Source: Brachypodium distachyon
Lineage: Eukaryota; Streptophyta; Magnoliopsida; Poales; Poaceae
Reading direction: 5' to 3'
DNA length: 64,000 bases
NCBI RefSeq assembly: GCF_000005505.3
Contig: NC_016131.3
Location: 15,583,501 to 15,647,500, forward strand
Shown here piece after piece: positions 36,101-49,000 of this stretch. How positions within the stretch are numbered: position 1 is the stretch's first letter; each line of letters begins with the position of its first letter. The notes beneath the pieces were generated by a model, which ran no database searches, had not been told where the DNA came from, and saw only the letters and a program-made list of their open reading frames with translations. The position numbers and the translations under genes are program-made.

Positions 36101-37926
36101 AACTTCCTCTTTACAGTGTTTATGTGTAGTTGTATTATCTCTGCCTGACTGTTTGCACTGTTTAGCTCGGTATGTTCCTAAGTTTTTTTGAAGAAAATGC
36201 CTTGTGTTTTTTTTCTTTCTCTAGAGCTTTGGTGTCTATGTCATTTGAAGAAGCCCTAATATTTTGGAATTTTCGGATTCATTTTGTGTTAAGAATCTGC
36301 ATTGTAGTAAGTTCTAAAAGTGCACATGGTAAAGTGTCTACTATCATAAGGTGTAACTGAAATAGTTACTCCCTCCGATCCATAATAAGTGTCGCTGATT
36401 TAGTAAAACTTTGTACTAAATCAGCGACACTTGTTATGGATCTGAGCGAGTAGTTTATTTTTTTAATCACTGCATTCTTAGATTGTCTCTGCATCTTGGT
36501 TTTTTGTGCATGAGTAGATGGCTTGTTGCTACAAAGAGCTGCAGATATATTATTCTATGCTGCTATAGTGTATCCTCTGACCATTTGTTAATTACATTTC
36601 TTGTAGAAATTTGAAGCCTATAATTCAAAAGGTGAGGTTGTGTCAGGAGACAAGTCAAAGGAGGTAAATTAACTATCGCTACTATTTGATGTTATAGTTT
36701 AAAAAAATGTGAGATTAACTAGGTTAGGCTTGCTTAAAAAACCCAAGTGTGCGGCTTTGCCTCAAATAGTAGCTATGGCTTTTTTGAAATGTTGGTGGTT
36801 CCTCGTGCTATTTTATCCACAAAATGTTTCCCACTCAGGTTTTCCATTGCTTTAGTTGGACATGTACCATTACCTTAATATCAAGTAACATTGTAATATT
36901 TGATCAGAAGATAAAATGTTAGAAACAATGTTCACTTTCATCCTTCTGGCCAGCCGTCGCCCACAGTCTGCTTTGTTCGCATTAACTAAGTACACAGAGT
37001 CAAACAGTTGTGTCAAAATTGAATATGGTTGGATGCTGAAAGACAGAATATAGATAGATGCTGAACAGAAACTACCATGTTAGCTAAGTACTCCCTTCCT
37101 TTTAGTTTATAAGGCCCAACTCCTAATTCACACTAACCAAGGAGTGCCTGGTTAGATGCTAGACTAATTGTTAATGAAACATGCATGCACACCAAATGCA
37201 TTGGTTGATTCCACATTGGGAACCAAAGTTACATTGTAGTTGGCGTAGATGTAACTGATATTTGCTTCTTTCCATTTCCAAAAAAGTAATATTTACTTGT
37301 TTCCAAGGCAAATGGGTTACAAACTGAAAATTTGAGATTTTTAAGATAGGCCTTATAAACTGAAAGAAGGTAGTACCAGCTAAGATCATGATTTTGTTGT
37401 CTGTCACATTTAAGATTACTTTTGCGAGCTTTACTAGATTGACTAAATTGGTCTAGTCCACTGTATTAGGTGAGTATGCTTCCACGGTATAATAAACTGT
37501 AAATCAACATCTTTATGTTAAAATGTTAGGTGCATTACTTTACTGAAACACTTATGTCTCACCTACACACCACTGTTATTTCACTGTTTTTACTTTCTGT
37601 AAACTACATGAGAAAGCTAAGTCCACACAAAACAAAGTAGATAAAATACTTGGTGGCCTTCGTTGGTCCCATTGTTTGTTGTTCATGTTGGAAGTATGTA
37701 TTACCATGCTGTTTAAAACTCGGGTTATTTTTTATTTTCTTATCTTGTTGTGATCAAGCAGTAGTGTTATACCTTTATGGCAGTTGGACAGTTAAGCTTA
37801 CAGGGCTAATGATCCCTCCTAACATGTTGGCATCTGCAGGTACTCGTGAAAGACATATGGGTGTTTGAAAGATCCCTTTTTCATCCTGGAGCAGACTGGC
37901 GTGTATGTGGGCGAATCACGCTGTAA
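33177..37926 (+). CDS. Tim44-like domain protein (mitochondrial mL45/Tim44-related)
   Basis: Twelve exons: 33177-33253, 33367-33428, 33513-33592, 33711-33848, 33943-34025, 34178-34229, 34781-34873, 35145-35213, 35302-35403, 35644-35712, 36607-36663 and 37840-37926. They give 322 aa with all phases consistent. The N-terminus (MSLARLGQSLIRRLHRPLHL) is Arg/Leu-rich without acids, a typical mitochondrial presequence. A Ser/Pro-rich linker follows. The Tim44-like fold runs from about residue 175 to the end (YAVSRLRKKTGYTKKQFYNQ, WELVEPAVNIRTLRARM, DKAFIQLTLEFITKQKFEAY, KDIWVFERSL). The fold is shared by Tim44, yeast Mba1 and mitoribosomal mL45, which link inner membrane, import and translation. 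Plant members are annotated as Tim44-related. Introns 10 and 11 carry MITEs. Intact. Confidence 0.9.
36369..36450. mobile_element. Short Stowaway-like MITE, intron 10 of the Tim44-like gene
   Basis: An 82-base near-perfect hairpin with ends CTCCCTCCGATCCATAATAA and TTATGGATCTGAGCGAG, flanked by TA. The arms include GTGTCGCTGATTTAGTA and its complement. Confidence 0.85.
37091..37373. mobile_element. Stowaway-like MITE, intron 11 of the Tim44-like gene
   Basis: A 283-base element with ends CTCCCTTCCTTTTAGTTTAT and TAAACTGAAAGAAGGTAG, flanked by TA. It is more diverged than the other copies. Confidence 0.75.
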
Positions 37927-40263
37927 TAATATCTTGGCAAAGCACATACACCATCGTACAAGAGCTGAACTGATTGCTTTTATCAGTTCTAATAAATGTT
38001 TTTGTCCCTCCATCCTGTTTTTCTCCCTTCTAACTGATGTCTAACAAGATCTCCAGGCACTCATAGACAGTAATGGCAGTTCTTCTATTTTTCCTCGTCT
38101 GTCCGGGAAACTGTCACCGGGGTGTGTTTTCCACTTATGTTAGGGCCGTAAACCGGGAATATTATCCCATTGGAAGTTTTAGTTTTCGGTTTATAGATTT
38201 TCTTTCCATTGCGGTAACCAACTCATTGTATTTAACCCATACTATTGATGTGCATGTGCTGGTATGGTACACTCTCGCACATTTCCTTTCAAATTTCTTT
38301 TCAATTCCCTGGAGGTTGTAAAGCCGTACAAAATAAACCCCGAGAACTCGGTCCCCGGTTTTCTGGGCATTTACCTCTTTCCGAATCAGTTCACCATTGT
38401 GGCGGCAACGGTATGTTTTGCCATTCTACTTCTGCGCTGTGTTTCTTTTCAGGTTCTTCCATGGGATTTCATAGTGCTGTCCTTTTGAGAAATTGGTGCA
38501 TACATATGCTTTGCATGATCTCTGTTTACCCTGTACCTTCCCAAATGCTTCTTGCTTGTTGACCTGAAACAAAAGACAGACTGATCCATCCAAGTTTCTG
38601 ACTGACAAAGTTTATTGGGTTTCAGCTGTGTACCCATGATAGCTGGAAGCTGAAAACCAGAGACTCCGCTGGAAGATCACACCCAGCGACCCAACGAATC
38701 CCGGTTGTGGTTGTCCCTATGAGGAAAAAGAAAAGAATTTCATCATTCTCTTCATCTCTTTATTTTGCCGCCATCAGGAAACTCTCACAATATCTTCTCC
38801 ACTGAGATTCTGGTACAAAAATCTCCTGCAAAAATTCTTGTCCTGACCGCAACGGCCATGCATGTGGTGATCACTGATCAGTCCTAACTTCCAAGCTAGC
38901 TTAGCCTCTAACACGCTTATTCTAACCCACGTTTACCTTCCAACACACACAAAAAATATAACAGCTAAAAAGTCCATCTTAACTGTTAAATTCTTAAGTA
39001 GCACTCATTGATGATGTTGCGTGCGTCCAGCTGACTTCTAGAGGCGGCGGCTGCTGCTGCTGATGGATCGGTCGGTTAAACGAGGTCCCAATCAAGGCAA
39101 CGCCACCATGATCCTCCTATCTTTCTCGTGCAATGTCAACGGGAATATATATGTAAGAAAAACAGCTTCTGTGTGTTGCCTCGTCAATATATTCTTCCTG
39201 CGGGCAGCAGCCGGCAAACAGCTAAGCTAGCTGTGCATATACAGCATTACAGCGGGCAGAGAACAGCACAGCACGCTATGACAGACAGAGCTCGGTCATC
39301 AGGTCCTTTGCTTGCTTAGTTAGTTAATTTGGTTGCGTCTGCGGTTATGTTATATATACACCACTAACATAATAATTAACAGATTGCCAGTCAGAAATAT
39401 GCTATGAACCCATAGTTAAAGACTCTAGCCAGCAGGGCCCATAGTACCAGGCTAAACCAGACTCTTGCAAGAACGAAAGGAAACTAGATAAAGATGAGTT
39501 CGAAGCATAGTCAGAGCCGGGAAAGCATAGTCAGATGAAACCGCCACCGGGCGAACAGTACGCAGGGATCTTAAATTTTTTACTCTCTCCGACCCACATT
39601 ACTTGTCGCAGATTTAGTAACAGTGACAAGTAATTCCGGTCTGAGGAAGTATATCAAATTTTGAGTAAAAGTTTGAATACGAGATTTGAGAATTGAAGTG
39701 GACTCGACCGGTTATCGACCTCAGGTTTCATTCCATATGCGTTCTGTTTACGACTGACTTTGTTGTTGATTTCGACGAACTCGACCGGTTCCTCAGCCAG
39801 CGTACGAACGGAGCGACGACTCTGTGAGAGAGACATGGCGCTTGCTTAGCTGCCTATAATTTGCTCGTTCTGAGGATAAACACAACTACGGAATTGAGCT
39901 GTTTTTTTTTTCAGTGTGAGCTCAGATCCAATCAAAACGCAGTACTCTGTTAATTAGCAAGAGCCAGGTGGTTCCCATCAGACGATGGATCAGTGCGTCA
40001 CGATGGCAGATAAACTAAACCACACGAGAACCTGCCGTTAATAGGAAATCGACCAGCAGCTAGCGTCCAAAATTTTTCTTCCCAAGAAAAAAAAGAACCT
40101 TTATGGCCGTTGGTTTTCTTTTCTTTTCGAAAAAGAGGGCATCCCGCCCTCTGTATCGACCGATGCGTACAGCCATCATGTTGTTAGATTGTCCTCTCTA
40201 GCAGACCAGAGGTATGGCCATCAACCTAATAATCGTTAAACCAATGGTCGATTCTCTAGGCCT
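37927..40263. other. Spacer downstream of the Tim44-like gene
   Basis: It holds the probable 3'-UTR, a short MITE (39583-39649) and otherwise unremarkable AT-rich DNA. No gene supported. Confidence 0.5.
39583..39649. mobile_element. Very short Stowaway-like hairpin
   Basis: A 67-base unit from CTCTCTCCGACCCACATTAC to GGTCTGAGGAAG, flanked by TA. Probably an internally deleted MITE. Confidence 0.65.
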
Positions 40264-40273
40264 TTTCTTTTTT

Positions 40274-40722
40274 AGAAAAGTACTTTTTTCGTCCCTCAAC
40301 TTGTCGAAAAGTTCATTTCTCGTCCCTCAAAAACAATTCGTACTTTTTTCATCCCTCAACTTTCAAAACCGGACACTTTTAGTCCTTAAGGCTATCCGAA
40401 ACGGTTTGTTTAGCCACGTGTCCGGTTTGCACTTAATCCTGTGACCGCCGAGGTTGTTGAAATTGGCCGTCGTCGTGCTTTGGATCTCGTCCAGGCAATG
40501 GTTGTACTTCTTCTCCATCTGCATCCATATCTTGATTGAAAAAAAATTAAGTGAAAAACTATGCGAAAACCAGACACGTGGCTAGGAAAATCAGTTTGGA
40601 TGTACTGAGGGACTAAAAGTGTCCGGTTTTGAAAATTGAGGGATGAAAAAAGTACGAAATTTTTTTCGAGGGACGAAAAGCGAACTTTCCGACAAGTTGA
40701 GGGACGAAAAAAGTACTTTTCT
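40274..40722. mobile_element. Long terminal-inverted-repeat element (Mutator-like MITE)
   Basis: The arms begin AGAAAAGTACTTTTTTCGTC and their complement ends at 40722; each arm is roughly 150 bases and pairs almost throughout (CGTCCCTCAACTTGTCG, AACCGGACACTTTTAGTCC). The unpaired centre is about 130 bases. The 10-base direct repeat TTTCTTTTTT flanks it (40264-40273 and 40724-40733), close to the 9-11 bases expected of Mutator-like elements, though low complexity weakens this. No transposase. Confidence 0.75.
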
Positions 40723-40733
40723 CTTTCTTTTTT

Positions 40734-42044
40734 GAAGAATGACATATAAATAGCTATTTCTCTGTCGACACTGATAGCTGTTAGTAAAAAAAATTCGTTT
40801 TTTTTTGCATCAATCTCAGTAACTTATACAAAGTTACTTCTCGGTCTTCTAACAAATAAATAACATACCAGATTTATTTATGAAGCCGCCTAAAAACACA
40901 TTTTCTCTAAAAAGAGAACCGTGTGCACCGACCTCATCACGCACTTAAAAAAAAATTAGAACCTCCTCGGGTTTTCGAATTTGAACTAAAACCTAGACCA
41001 GACACAAGCATCAAAACCTGAAAAGAAAAGATGAGTGTTGGTGGACAGAGTGTCCACCACCCCATCCAGAGATGTCCAAGTTTCTCCCGACGCGTGAAGT
41101 CCACCTCGGATAGAAACCAACAAGCAAACAAAACCCTGAACTACTGAAGAAAGAACGCCAGGATGGATGTGTGCACAGGTGTCTCCGAACTGAACCATGT
41201 GCAAAATATATATAGTATATAAGGATACCAACACCATGCAGAGCAGAGAGGTAATTTTAAGCTGCAGCACTAGTAGTAGTAGCAGCAGCAGCTACCAACC
41301 GATCCATATACGCAAGTGCAACCGATCTATTTGTAATTGTATAATCTATTGATCTTGTGCAGCTAGCCAAGTCATATGGAGCGACAGGAGGCCGACCGCT
41401 GCGACCTGCCTTTGAGGCCAGCTCCGGACAGCAAGAGAACAAGAAACCCGAAATGCCCTGTCAATGTTTGTTGTGCGTGAGACGGTGAGAGTTATACCAG
41501 TAGTATTATATTGCTCCATACGTTTCGATCGGGTAATAATATAATTAGTATTATATGCATGAACTCGATCTGTGCCACCCGGCAAATGGTCGCTGCGTTT
41601 ATTACTCAGCTCCGTTTTCACTAGAGGGGCGGGAACTCGACTTTGCTAGTTCATCAAAAATTGATTTGAAGAAATTTATCTCAGACCATAGGAAGCCTTG
41701 TCGTGCGACGGGGACGGGCTAAAGTTTTCACCCTGACATAATTAAAGTTGACAAGTACTTACGCGGGGCAAGTTGCCACTGCCGCGGAAGTGCGGAACAT
41801 GGCTTGATCGCAGCCACGTCTTCTCGATCGGACGATCAACGACAGAGAGTTCGCTCCAATTGACGAAAATTTCGCTTCTCTCATAAGTTCTGTAGAGTAG
41901 TTACCACCATCAAAACCATACGCACACCTGGACTGCGACAATAAACAAAGCAAGTCAGCACCCTGCAGCCAATGGCACCATCCCCAGAAATTCTTCTTCT
42001 TCTGCCGCCGCCGCCCACCACAGCCCATCAAACGCGCGCGCACA
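40734..42044. other. CYP734A upstream region
   Basis: AT-rich spacer and promoter. Contains TATATATAGTATATAAGG near 41210 and CTAGTAGTAGTAGCAGCAGC-type trinucleotide runs near 41270. No gene recognised. Confidence 0.45.
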
Positions 42045-42052
42045 TATATAAA
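42045..42052 (+). promoter_or_regulatory. TATA box of the CYP734A gene
   Basis: TATATAAA lies 107-114 bases upstream of the ATG at 42159, within CACATATATAAACC. The spacing fits a short 5' UTR of about 75-85 bases. Confidence 0.65.
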
Positions 42053-42158
42053 CCTCGCAACGGCGCCACACTGAGCAGCCGTCGACGCCGTCTCCGGCCT
42101 CCAAAATTCGCCGGCCGTATAGTAGTATCAGCCATCAGAGACTTCGATCTTCTCAGCC

Positions 42159-45100
42159 ATGTGGCCGTGGGTCGCCGTGCTGTTCATCAGCGCAGCGGCG
42201 GCGTGCGCGTGCTACTGGGCGCGGGCGGCGGCGGAGGCGCTGTGGCTGCGGCCGCGGCGGCTTGAGCGGCACTTTGCTCGGCAGGGCGTGAAAGGGCCCG
42301 GGTACAGCTTCTTCGTGGGGAGCTCCGTGGAGCTGGTGAGGCTCATGCTGGACGCCGCTTCCCGGCCCATGGCGCCGCAGGATTCTCACCATGTTGTGCC
42401 CAGAGTGCTCCCCTTCTACCACCGCTGGCGCCAACTCTACGGTAAAATCAGAACCCATTTCGATATATATATCAATGATCGGTCCATGCATCAATTGCCC
42501 ATTATTTCTTCTTCCATTTCTCAACTTCATTCCCATCTCCTTCTCTAGCTAGCTTAGCTGATCAGTCCATGCAATGGATGAAAATCAACACATTTTATCT
42601 TAAAGTTAGTTCATCGATTGGGGGGACTTTTTCTCTTTTATTTTTGAGGGGAAAGTGTGTGCATTTGCGATTTAGTCGTAAGTTTAATTTTTGTGTGTGG
42701 TGTAGTAGTATTAATTAGGAGGGGATTGATTGATTAATGTGCGTAAGGACGTAGGCGTGAAGCCGGCATGCAGGAGGAAAAGGAGGGGACATGCTTCCAT
42801 GCTTTTGCAAGTCGGAACAAAAGAACGCGCCGGGGCTCAATTAGTTTAACAAATGCATGCATGCCGGCCTCATGTTAGTGATTTATTAGGTGAACTAGCT
42901 AGCTCCAATTTCACTTTCGAACCAACGTACGTGCGTGTGCTAGCTAGCTAGTCGCAAAGTTGCAGCTGCTTCCCTAGCTTAGCTAGCCCTCACACTTTAC
43001 AAATCTTAATTAGAGCCTCCCTTAATTAACTATACAAAAATTTAACAACCTAGCACACCAAAGAAATTAACATACACGCAAGCAAGCTACCAAGTCAAAC
43101 CCTGGTGATATATATGCTGCCTACACGCCATGATCAATCGATCAGCGGCCGATGGATGGATCCTTTAATTCGTCATCGATCGATTCACCAGGCTGTCAAG
43201 TGTTTAGGTCAATGGTAATGCTGGTGGATTAATTATTAAGCAGCTGTTATCGATCGAACGAACAGCCTAGCTAGTTTGTGTGGAATCGTAATTTGGAGCC
43301 ATGGCCGGGCCGGGCACATGCGCATGAGCCGCAGCTTGCACATTGCCAGTTCGATAGATCGACCAGGGAGATCCCACTTTGCTTCAGCTGGTGGTCGATG
43401 ATCTCATTTGTTTATACTGCTGCTGATCAAATCCCTGACGCACGGCCGGCAACCGATGATAATTCCCTCTCGTTTCAACAGTTTGTGAACTTGTGATTAG
43501 TTAATTAATTAATTAATCCATGTGAGGATTTGAACATTTTGTTGGACTAGACAAGTGAGGAAACTTATTCTGGGTTCATTTTCGTGTCGTAAACACTGCG
43601 TAATTTCAAACATTCCCAACCCCCCCCCCCCCCCTCTAATGCAAAATGACAAACAGTCGTCAGGTGTGTATTCGAGAGAGAGAAAAAGGTGAGAGGCCTT
43701 ATTATTGTTGGGATGATAAAGGTGTGTGACCAATTGAACACATGAAAAATACCTGGGGTTCTTTCCTGCCTCGATCTTGACCGTCGAAATTTTGATCGGA
43801 CGGCCGCGTCAAGGACGAATGTGTGTGCACTGGCACTTTAATTCTTGCAAATGACAGTACACATGGTTGCTTGAAAAAAAGAAGAAGAAATGACAGCATT
43901 ATCATCCACCGTATAATCATACTACCGTATACTTATCTTGGTAATCAGATTTTCTTTTCCTATTTGTGTATATTTAATTTTGGCAGGTCCTAAGCATCTG
44001 ATCTGGTTCGGGACCAAGGCGCGGCTGACGATCAGCGAGCCAGAGCTGATCCGGGAGGTGCTGGTGACCCGCGCCGAGCACTTCGACCGGTATGAGGCGC
44101 ACCCGCTCATCTGCCAGTTCGAGGGCTACGGCCTCAGCAACCTCCATGGCGACCCCTGGGCGCGCCACCGCCGCGTGCTCGCCCCCGCCTTCCACTCCGA
44201 GAACCTCAAGCCGCTCGTCCCCTTCGTCGCCGACACCGTCCGCCGCATGCTTGACAAGCTCGCGGACTGCGCCGACGCCAATGGCGGCGAGACAGAGGTG
44301 GCGGAGCTAGCACATTGTCAATGCCATGTGTCTTTCATGTTTTGGAAGAGGACTGACACCAACGACCGTTTTGTTCTCTTTTCAGGTTGACGTGGCGGAG
44401 TGGTTCCCGCGGGTGCCGCAGGAGGCGATCACGTATGCGACGTTTGGGGGGTCTCGGCGCCGGGGGAAGAGCTACGACGACGGGCGGGCCGTATTCCGGC
44501 TCCAGGACGAGCTCGCCGGCTTGGCTGCCGATGCGCACAGCAAGGTGTACATCCCGGGGTACCGGTTCCTGCCGTTCAGGAGGAACCTGAGGGTGTGGCA
44601 CCTCGTCAGGGAGATCAGGAGGAGCCTGGCGAGCTTCGTCACCGACCTGCAGAAGAAGGATGATAAGGCTGACGAAGATGGCGGCGCCGGCGGGATGAGG
44701 GACTTGATGAGCTTCATGGCACCGGCGATGACGGCGGACGAGATCATCGAAGAGTGCAAGAACTTCTTCTTCGCCGGCAAGGAGACGCTGTCCAGCCTCC
44801 TCACCTGGGCCACCGTGGCACTCGCGATGCACCCGGAGTGGCAGGACCGGGCGCGCCAGGAGGTCCTCGACGTCGTCGGCCCCCATGGCCATGGCCTCCC
44901 CACCAAGGACCACCTCCCCAGGCTCAAAACGGTATGCCACATCCCATCCCATCCATGAGAGTCCAAATATTTCGCATGCTGGCTGCTAATGAACATGTTC
45001 AAATGATGATGAATGCAGGTGGGGATGATCGTGAGCGAGACACTAAGGCTGTACCCGCCGGCGGTGGCGATGATCCGGACGGCGAAGCGCGACGTGGAGC

Positions 45101-45441
45101 TTGGCGGGTGCGTGGTGCCGGCAGGCACGGAGCTGCTGATCCCCATCCTGGCCGTGCACCACGATCAGGCGCTCTGGGGCGCCGATGCCACCGAGTTCAA
45201 CCCGGCACGCTTCGGCGATGACCAGCCACGGCGGCAGCACCAGATGGCGTTCATGCCGTTCGGGGGCGGCGCGCGGATCTGCATCGGGCAGAACCTGGCG
45301 CTCATGGAGGCCAAGGTGGCCCTCGCCGTCGTGCTGCAGCGGTTCGCGTTCCGGCTGTCGCCGGCGTACGTGCACGCGCCCAGGGTGCTCATGATCCTCA
45401 ACCCGCAGCACGGCGCGCCGGTGATCTTCCGGCCGTTGTGA
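42159..45441 (+). CDS. Cytochrome P450, CYP734A family (brassinosteroid C-26 hydroxylase type)
   Basis: Four exons: 42159-42441, 43987-44297, 44386-44931 and 45019-45441, giving 520 aa. An N-terminal ER anchor (VAVLFISAAAACACYWARAA) precedes RPRRLERHFARQGVKGPGY. Further landmarks are WARHRRVLAPAFHSENLKPL, the I-helix AGKET (about 328-332), ExxR (ETLR, 387-390), FNPARF and the heme loop PFGGGARICIGQ with Cys468. CYP734A enzymes inactivate castasterone and brassinolide by C-26 hydroxylation and further oxidation; rice CYP734A5 is, from memory, on the syntenic part of chromosome 7. Compared with the family as I recall it, seven residues (GSRRRGK, 220-226) appear inserted before SYDDGR. Intron 1 is long (1.5 kb). 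The gene is convergent with the MO25 gene. Substrate is inferred from family. Confidence 0.9.
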
Positions 45442-46039
45442 CCAGCAATGCCGCCTCCAGTAATATATCCCACAACTCAGCTCGGCGAAAGCTGTGGGCA
45501 AAAATGTGTTAGTTGATCGGATTCAATTAATTCCTTCCTGTAAATTATCATCTCTAGTGTCAACAGAAAATGTATAGAAGTGTATACCATACGTCACGAG
45601 TGCCAAGTTGCAAAGAACAACAGGAGTGTCCATCTTCTGTAGCTGTTAGTAATTGTCAGCTTCCCACGGTTCCTCAGAGATTTTATTCCGGTGGCTCAAT
45701 CTTCCTGAATGTCATATGAACCATGTAACCTTGTACAGTACTCGGGAGAACATCCAAAATGCCAGACAGTCTCGCATCGCCACAATCACATCAAATTACT
45801 CAAAAAAAAAATCATACTAGTGCGGTAAATTCGTTTAACGATAAATGTTTACGGCAATTCTCTGTGTTTTGTGAAGACCACACTTCTTGGGCAAACTATT
45901 CCCATATAAAGATGGTAAACATTAAGCAACCACTGTACATATCATTTTACACGGGAGGTCTAGAAATAAGAAAGGGAGACAATGTTGCCTTTCTTGACCA
46001 GTAAAATATGCAAGGATAATTTTAAATTTTGCTGAGGGT
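45442..46039. other. Convergent 3'-UTRs of CYP734A and MO25-like
   Basis: The 598 bases between the two stop codons presumably hold both 3'-UTRs. No other feature seen. Confidence 0.6.
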
Positions 46040-49000
46040 CTATACTGATGAGCGCACGAGCTTCTGGATTTCCTTGATAATTAAATCTCTCTCCTCATCA
46101 AGTTGGTCATCTTCACCTATTAAGAGGAATGGACTAGAAGTGTCACATTTTGCATAAATTTCTCAACGGCGTAACAAGGGATCTTCTTTAACACGAAGTC
46201 CCAGCTATAAGTTTAGTTGTTCCATTACTGGCATCAATTGCTTGGACAGAGCACAAAATCTGATAATCCTATTTGGTTAAGCTAGGAGTAGAAAATAGAA
46301 AAGTACCTTTGCCTGCAGGAAGATCAGTGAGTAGCTTCAACAGTTCTCTGTGATTGTCTACCAACACTTGGATAATATCACGAGGCTTGTTTGGATTGGC
46401 AACAAATACCTAATTCCATGTACCAAAAATGAAACACCGAGAAATGGTAAAAGAGAAGTGCTCATAGAGTTATAATTGACCAGCACTATCGAGTTTAACA
46501 TAAATTCTCAAAATCAAACAAGTCCTGAATCCTGATCAAGTACAACTGTACAAAAGTCGACATAGTTAAACACCAGATCAATATGATTAAGTGAAAATGA
46601 CAAAAGGTGCCAAATGGAATAGATTCTAAAATATTCAATATACAAACTCCAGATGTAGAAATTTGTGCATTGCAACAACATATCACAAGACCAAAAAATT
46701 TCATAGAGGGTTATTATAGAAACTTTGAAGTGTGCTTCATATAACTAACGAAATCTTAAAATATTCAGAAACTTTTAAGTGTGTATACAGGTCAATAATA
46801 GCCAAAAAATGTACAAGAATTAGAAGATAAAAGATAAAGTAATACCTTAAAAATGTGAAAAGCACATATCCTGATATTTTTGCTTGAATCCTGATAAGAA
46901 TAGCCAAGAAGTTGATTAGCCACGAAGCTCAAATGAAACCTAAAACTACTTCACTGCTTTCTTCGCTCAACTGTCTTAACAGAAAATAGAGTAACAATGT
47001 TCCTTCAGGAGTGTGTCTGCTCAGACTATGTTCTACATTGGAAAAGTGGCATAATTGATTCAGTTGCCACTTTTGAGATGATAAGACTAGCATTCAAACA
47101 ACACATAACTTGTTGGAGGAAACGAAATTGACCTTTCTATCAGCTAGATTGTAAATAACGATGCCATGTATCATAGTCACAAAAGGAGAAAAAAGAACAT
47201 TTAGCTCTGGACCGCTGGCAGCTAACAAAGAACAGTTGAAGGTGTACAATTTTGAATATCTTGTGGTTGGCGAGCGAGTAATACAAAAACAGTGTTTCTT
47301 AGATCTCATACTATACTGGTACCACTATTAACCATTATTAAGAACAAGATGAGCGGAGCATAGGAAGTGCGAATGGTAATAAGCACCATGATGATTTCTG
47401 AATGTAGAAGCAGGAAATGTATAACCAGCAATATAATACCTTCAGCAGACCAATCATAATGTTTAAGTAACGAACTTCCAAAATGTACCGCTTCATTATC
47501 TGAGCATTCGGGGCCTCCAACAGAAACTCTGAAAGAAACTGACATGAAGCAGAACACATAAGTTTCCTTTTTCAGTGCTCATCAACAAATGTTAATGGAG
47601 TTAACCCAAAATAGTCTAACCTTCACTGATTGTCTTCTTGTCACGTAATTATTCGACGTTAAAATCCTTGTGTATAGTTCAAAGAACTGCATGTTTACAT
47701 AATCAGAATAACGTGTATCAGTATTAAAAGATAATAAAACATCTCGTTTTGTTTACATGAACATGGTGCAATTCACTCATTTCACAAAAAGGGTTTGCTC
47801 TCTCATCTACCTGTTCATAGTGGGAACTCAAAAACTCGGAGACTGCATCTTCATGTCTGGTGAGCAAATCCTGCAAACATCTTGTCAACCAAAAATATCA
47901 ATCATGAAGGACTAAGAATAAAGACCAATGATAGTGCATAAAGCAAAATTTACAAAAACTGGTTTTACCTTGAAGGTATTCAGAGCATCAGAAGCAATAT
48001 CGAAGTTTGGCAATTCAACATACTGGAAAAACAACTCGAAGCTACTTGACTTCAGTATATATCTGAAAGAGCACTACAAAATCAAAATCCATGTAAATTA
48101 ATCAACTGTGAAATTAGTTCAATCATTTGTTTGCACATTGCTTTAAGCATCCACTCATAGCTGATGATACATAACTACATTTTAGAAGGTAAACTGAAGG
48201 GAAAAACTGTTTCAGAATTCAACAGCTTCATAATGTTTGTCAAGCTAACCAGGATTAACTTAGCGGGGGAGCCAATTCAGGAAGGGGAACGATTTCTTGC
48301 ATATACTATGTCAGTGGGGGAATCAATTCAGGAAGGGAACTATTTTGTGCATATACTTTCTTTCCCTCGGTTAACTGTTACTCTGTATGATCATTCCTAT
48401 TGAGAAAAAAGTCAAAAACAGAGGTTTTTTCTTCAAGGCATGTACATTGGACACTGTATGTTAATGCAAGTCGGTGTTAGCTCCTAGTAATCACTAAGGA
48501 ATAAGAAACAGAGTTTAATGAAGACTTTGAAGCCTTACTTTGCAAGTGCAGGATATTTTATGCATTCTCGCAACATGTTCCCACAGTTCAATGCAACTTC
48601 CAGGTTCTTGTAGCTGGCATACCATAGTTACTCAATCAAGCACAAAAATATTACAGTGGTATTTATAGTAGACATGAATTGTAAAACAAATAAAATATAT
48701 AACGCAACTAGGTGCGGAAATATATTTGAAAAGGCTCCAACTTAAAAACTAAAGGAACCAATGGATACTGACAAACAGCAAAACCATGAAGATAATGATG
48801 GGACCAGAAGGAAAGGAAGGAACATGATAGCTTCCAAATGGTGGTACAATTGCATTACCACTAATAAAGGAATCATTATGTGCAAATTGCATCCGTAACT
48901 CAACAAATGTAGGCCTTACCAAACAACAAGGAAATCTAGAAGATCAACATGATTTTCAATATACTGCACACAGCAGTGACTTTCATCAACCTTCTGCCTC

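Noticed and set aside
40986..41270. 94-codon minus-strand frame upstream of CYP734A
   Set aside because: Hydrophobic but without family features or conserved context.
43621..43635. Poly(C) run in CYP734A intron 1
   Set aside because: A simple homopolymer, prone to sequencing error; no function inferred.
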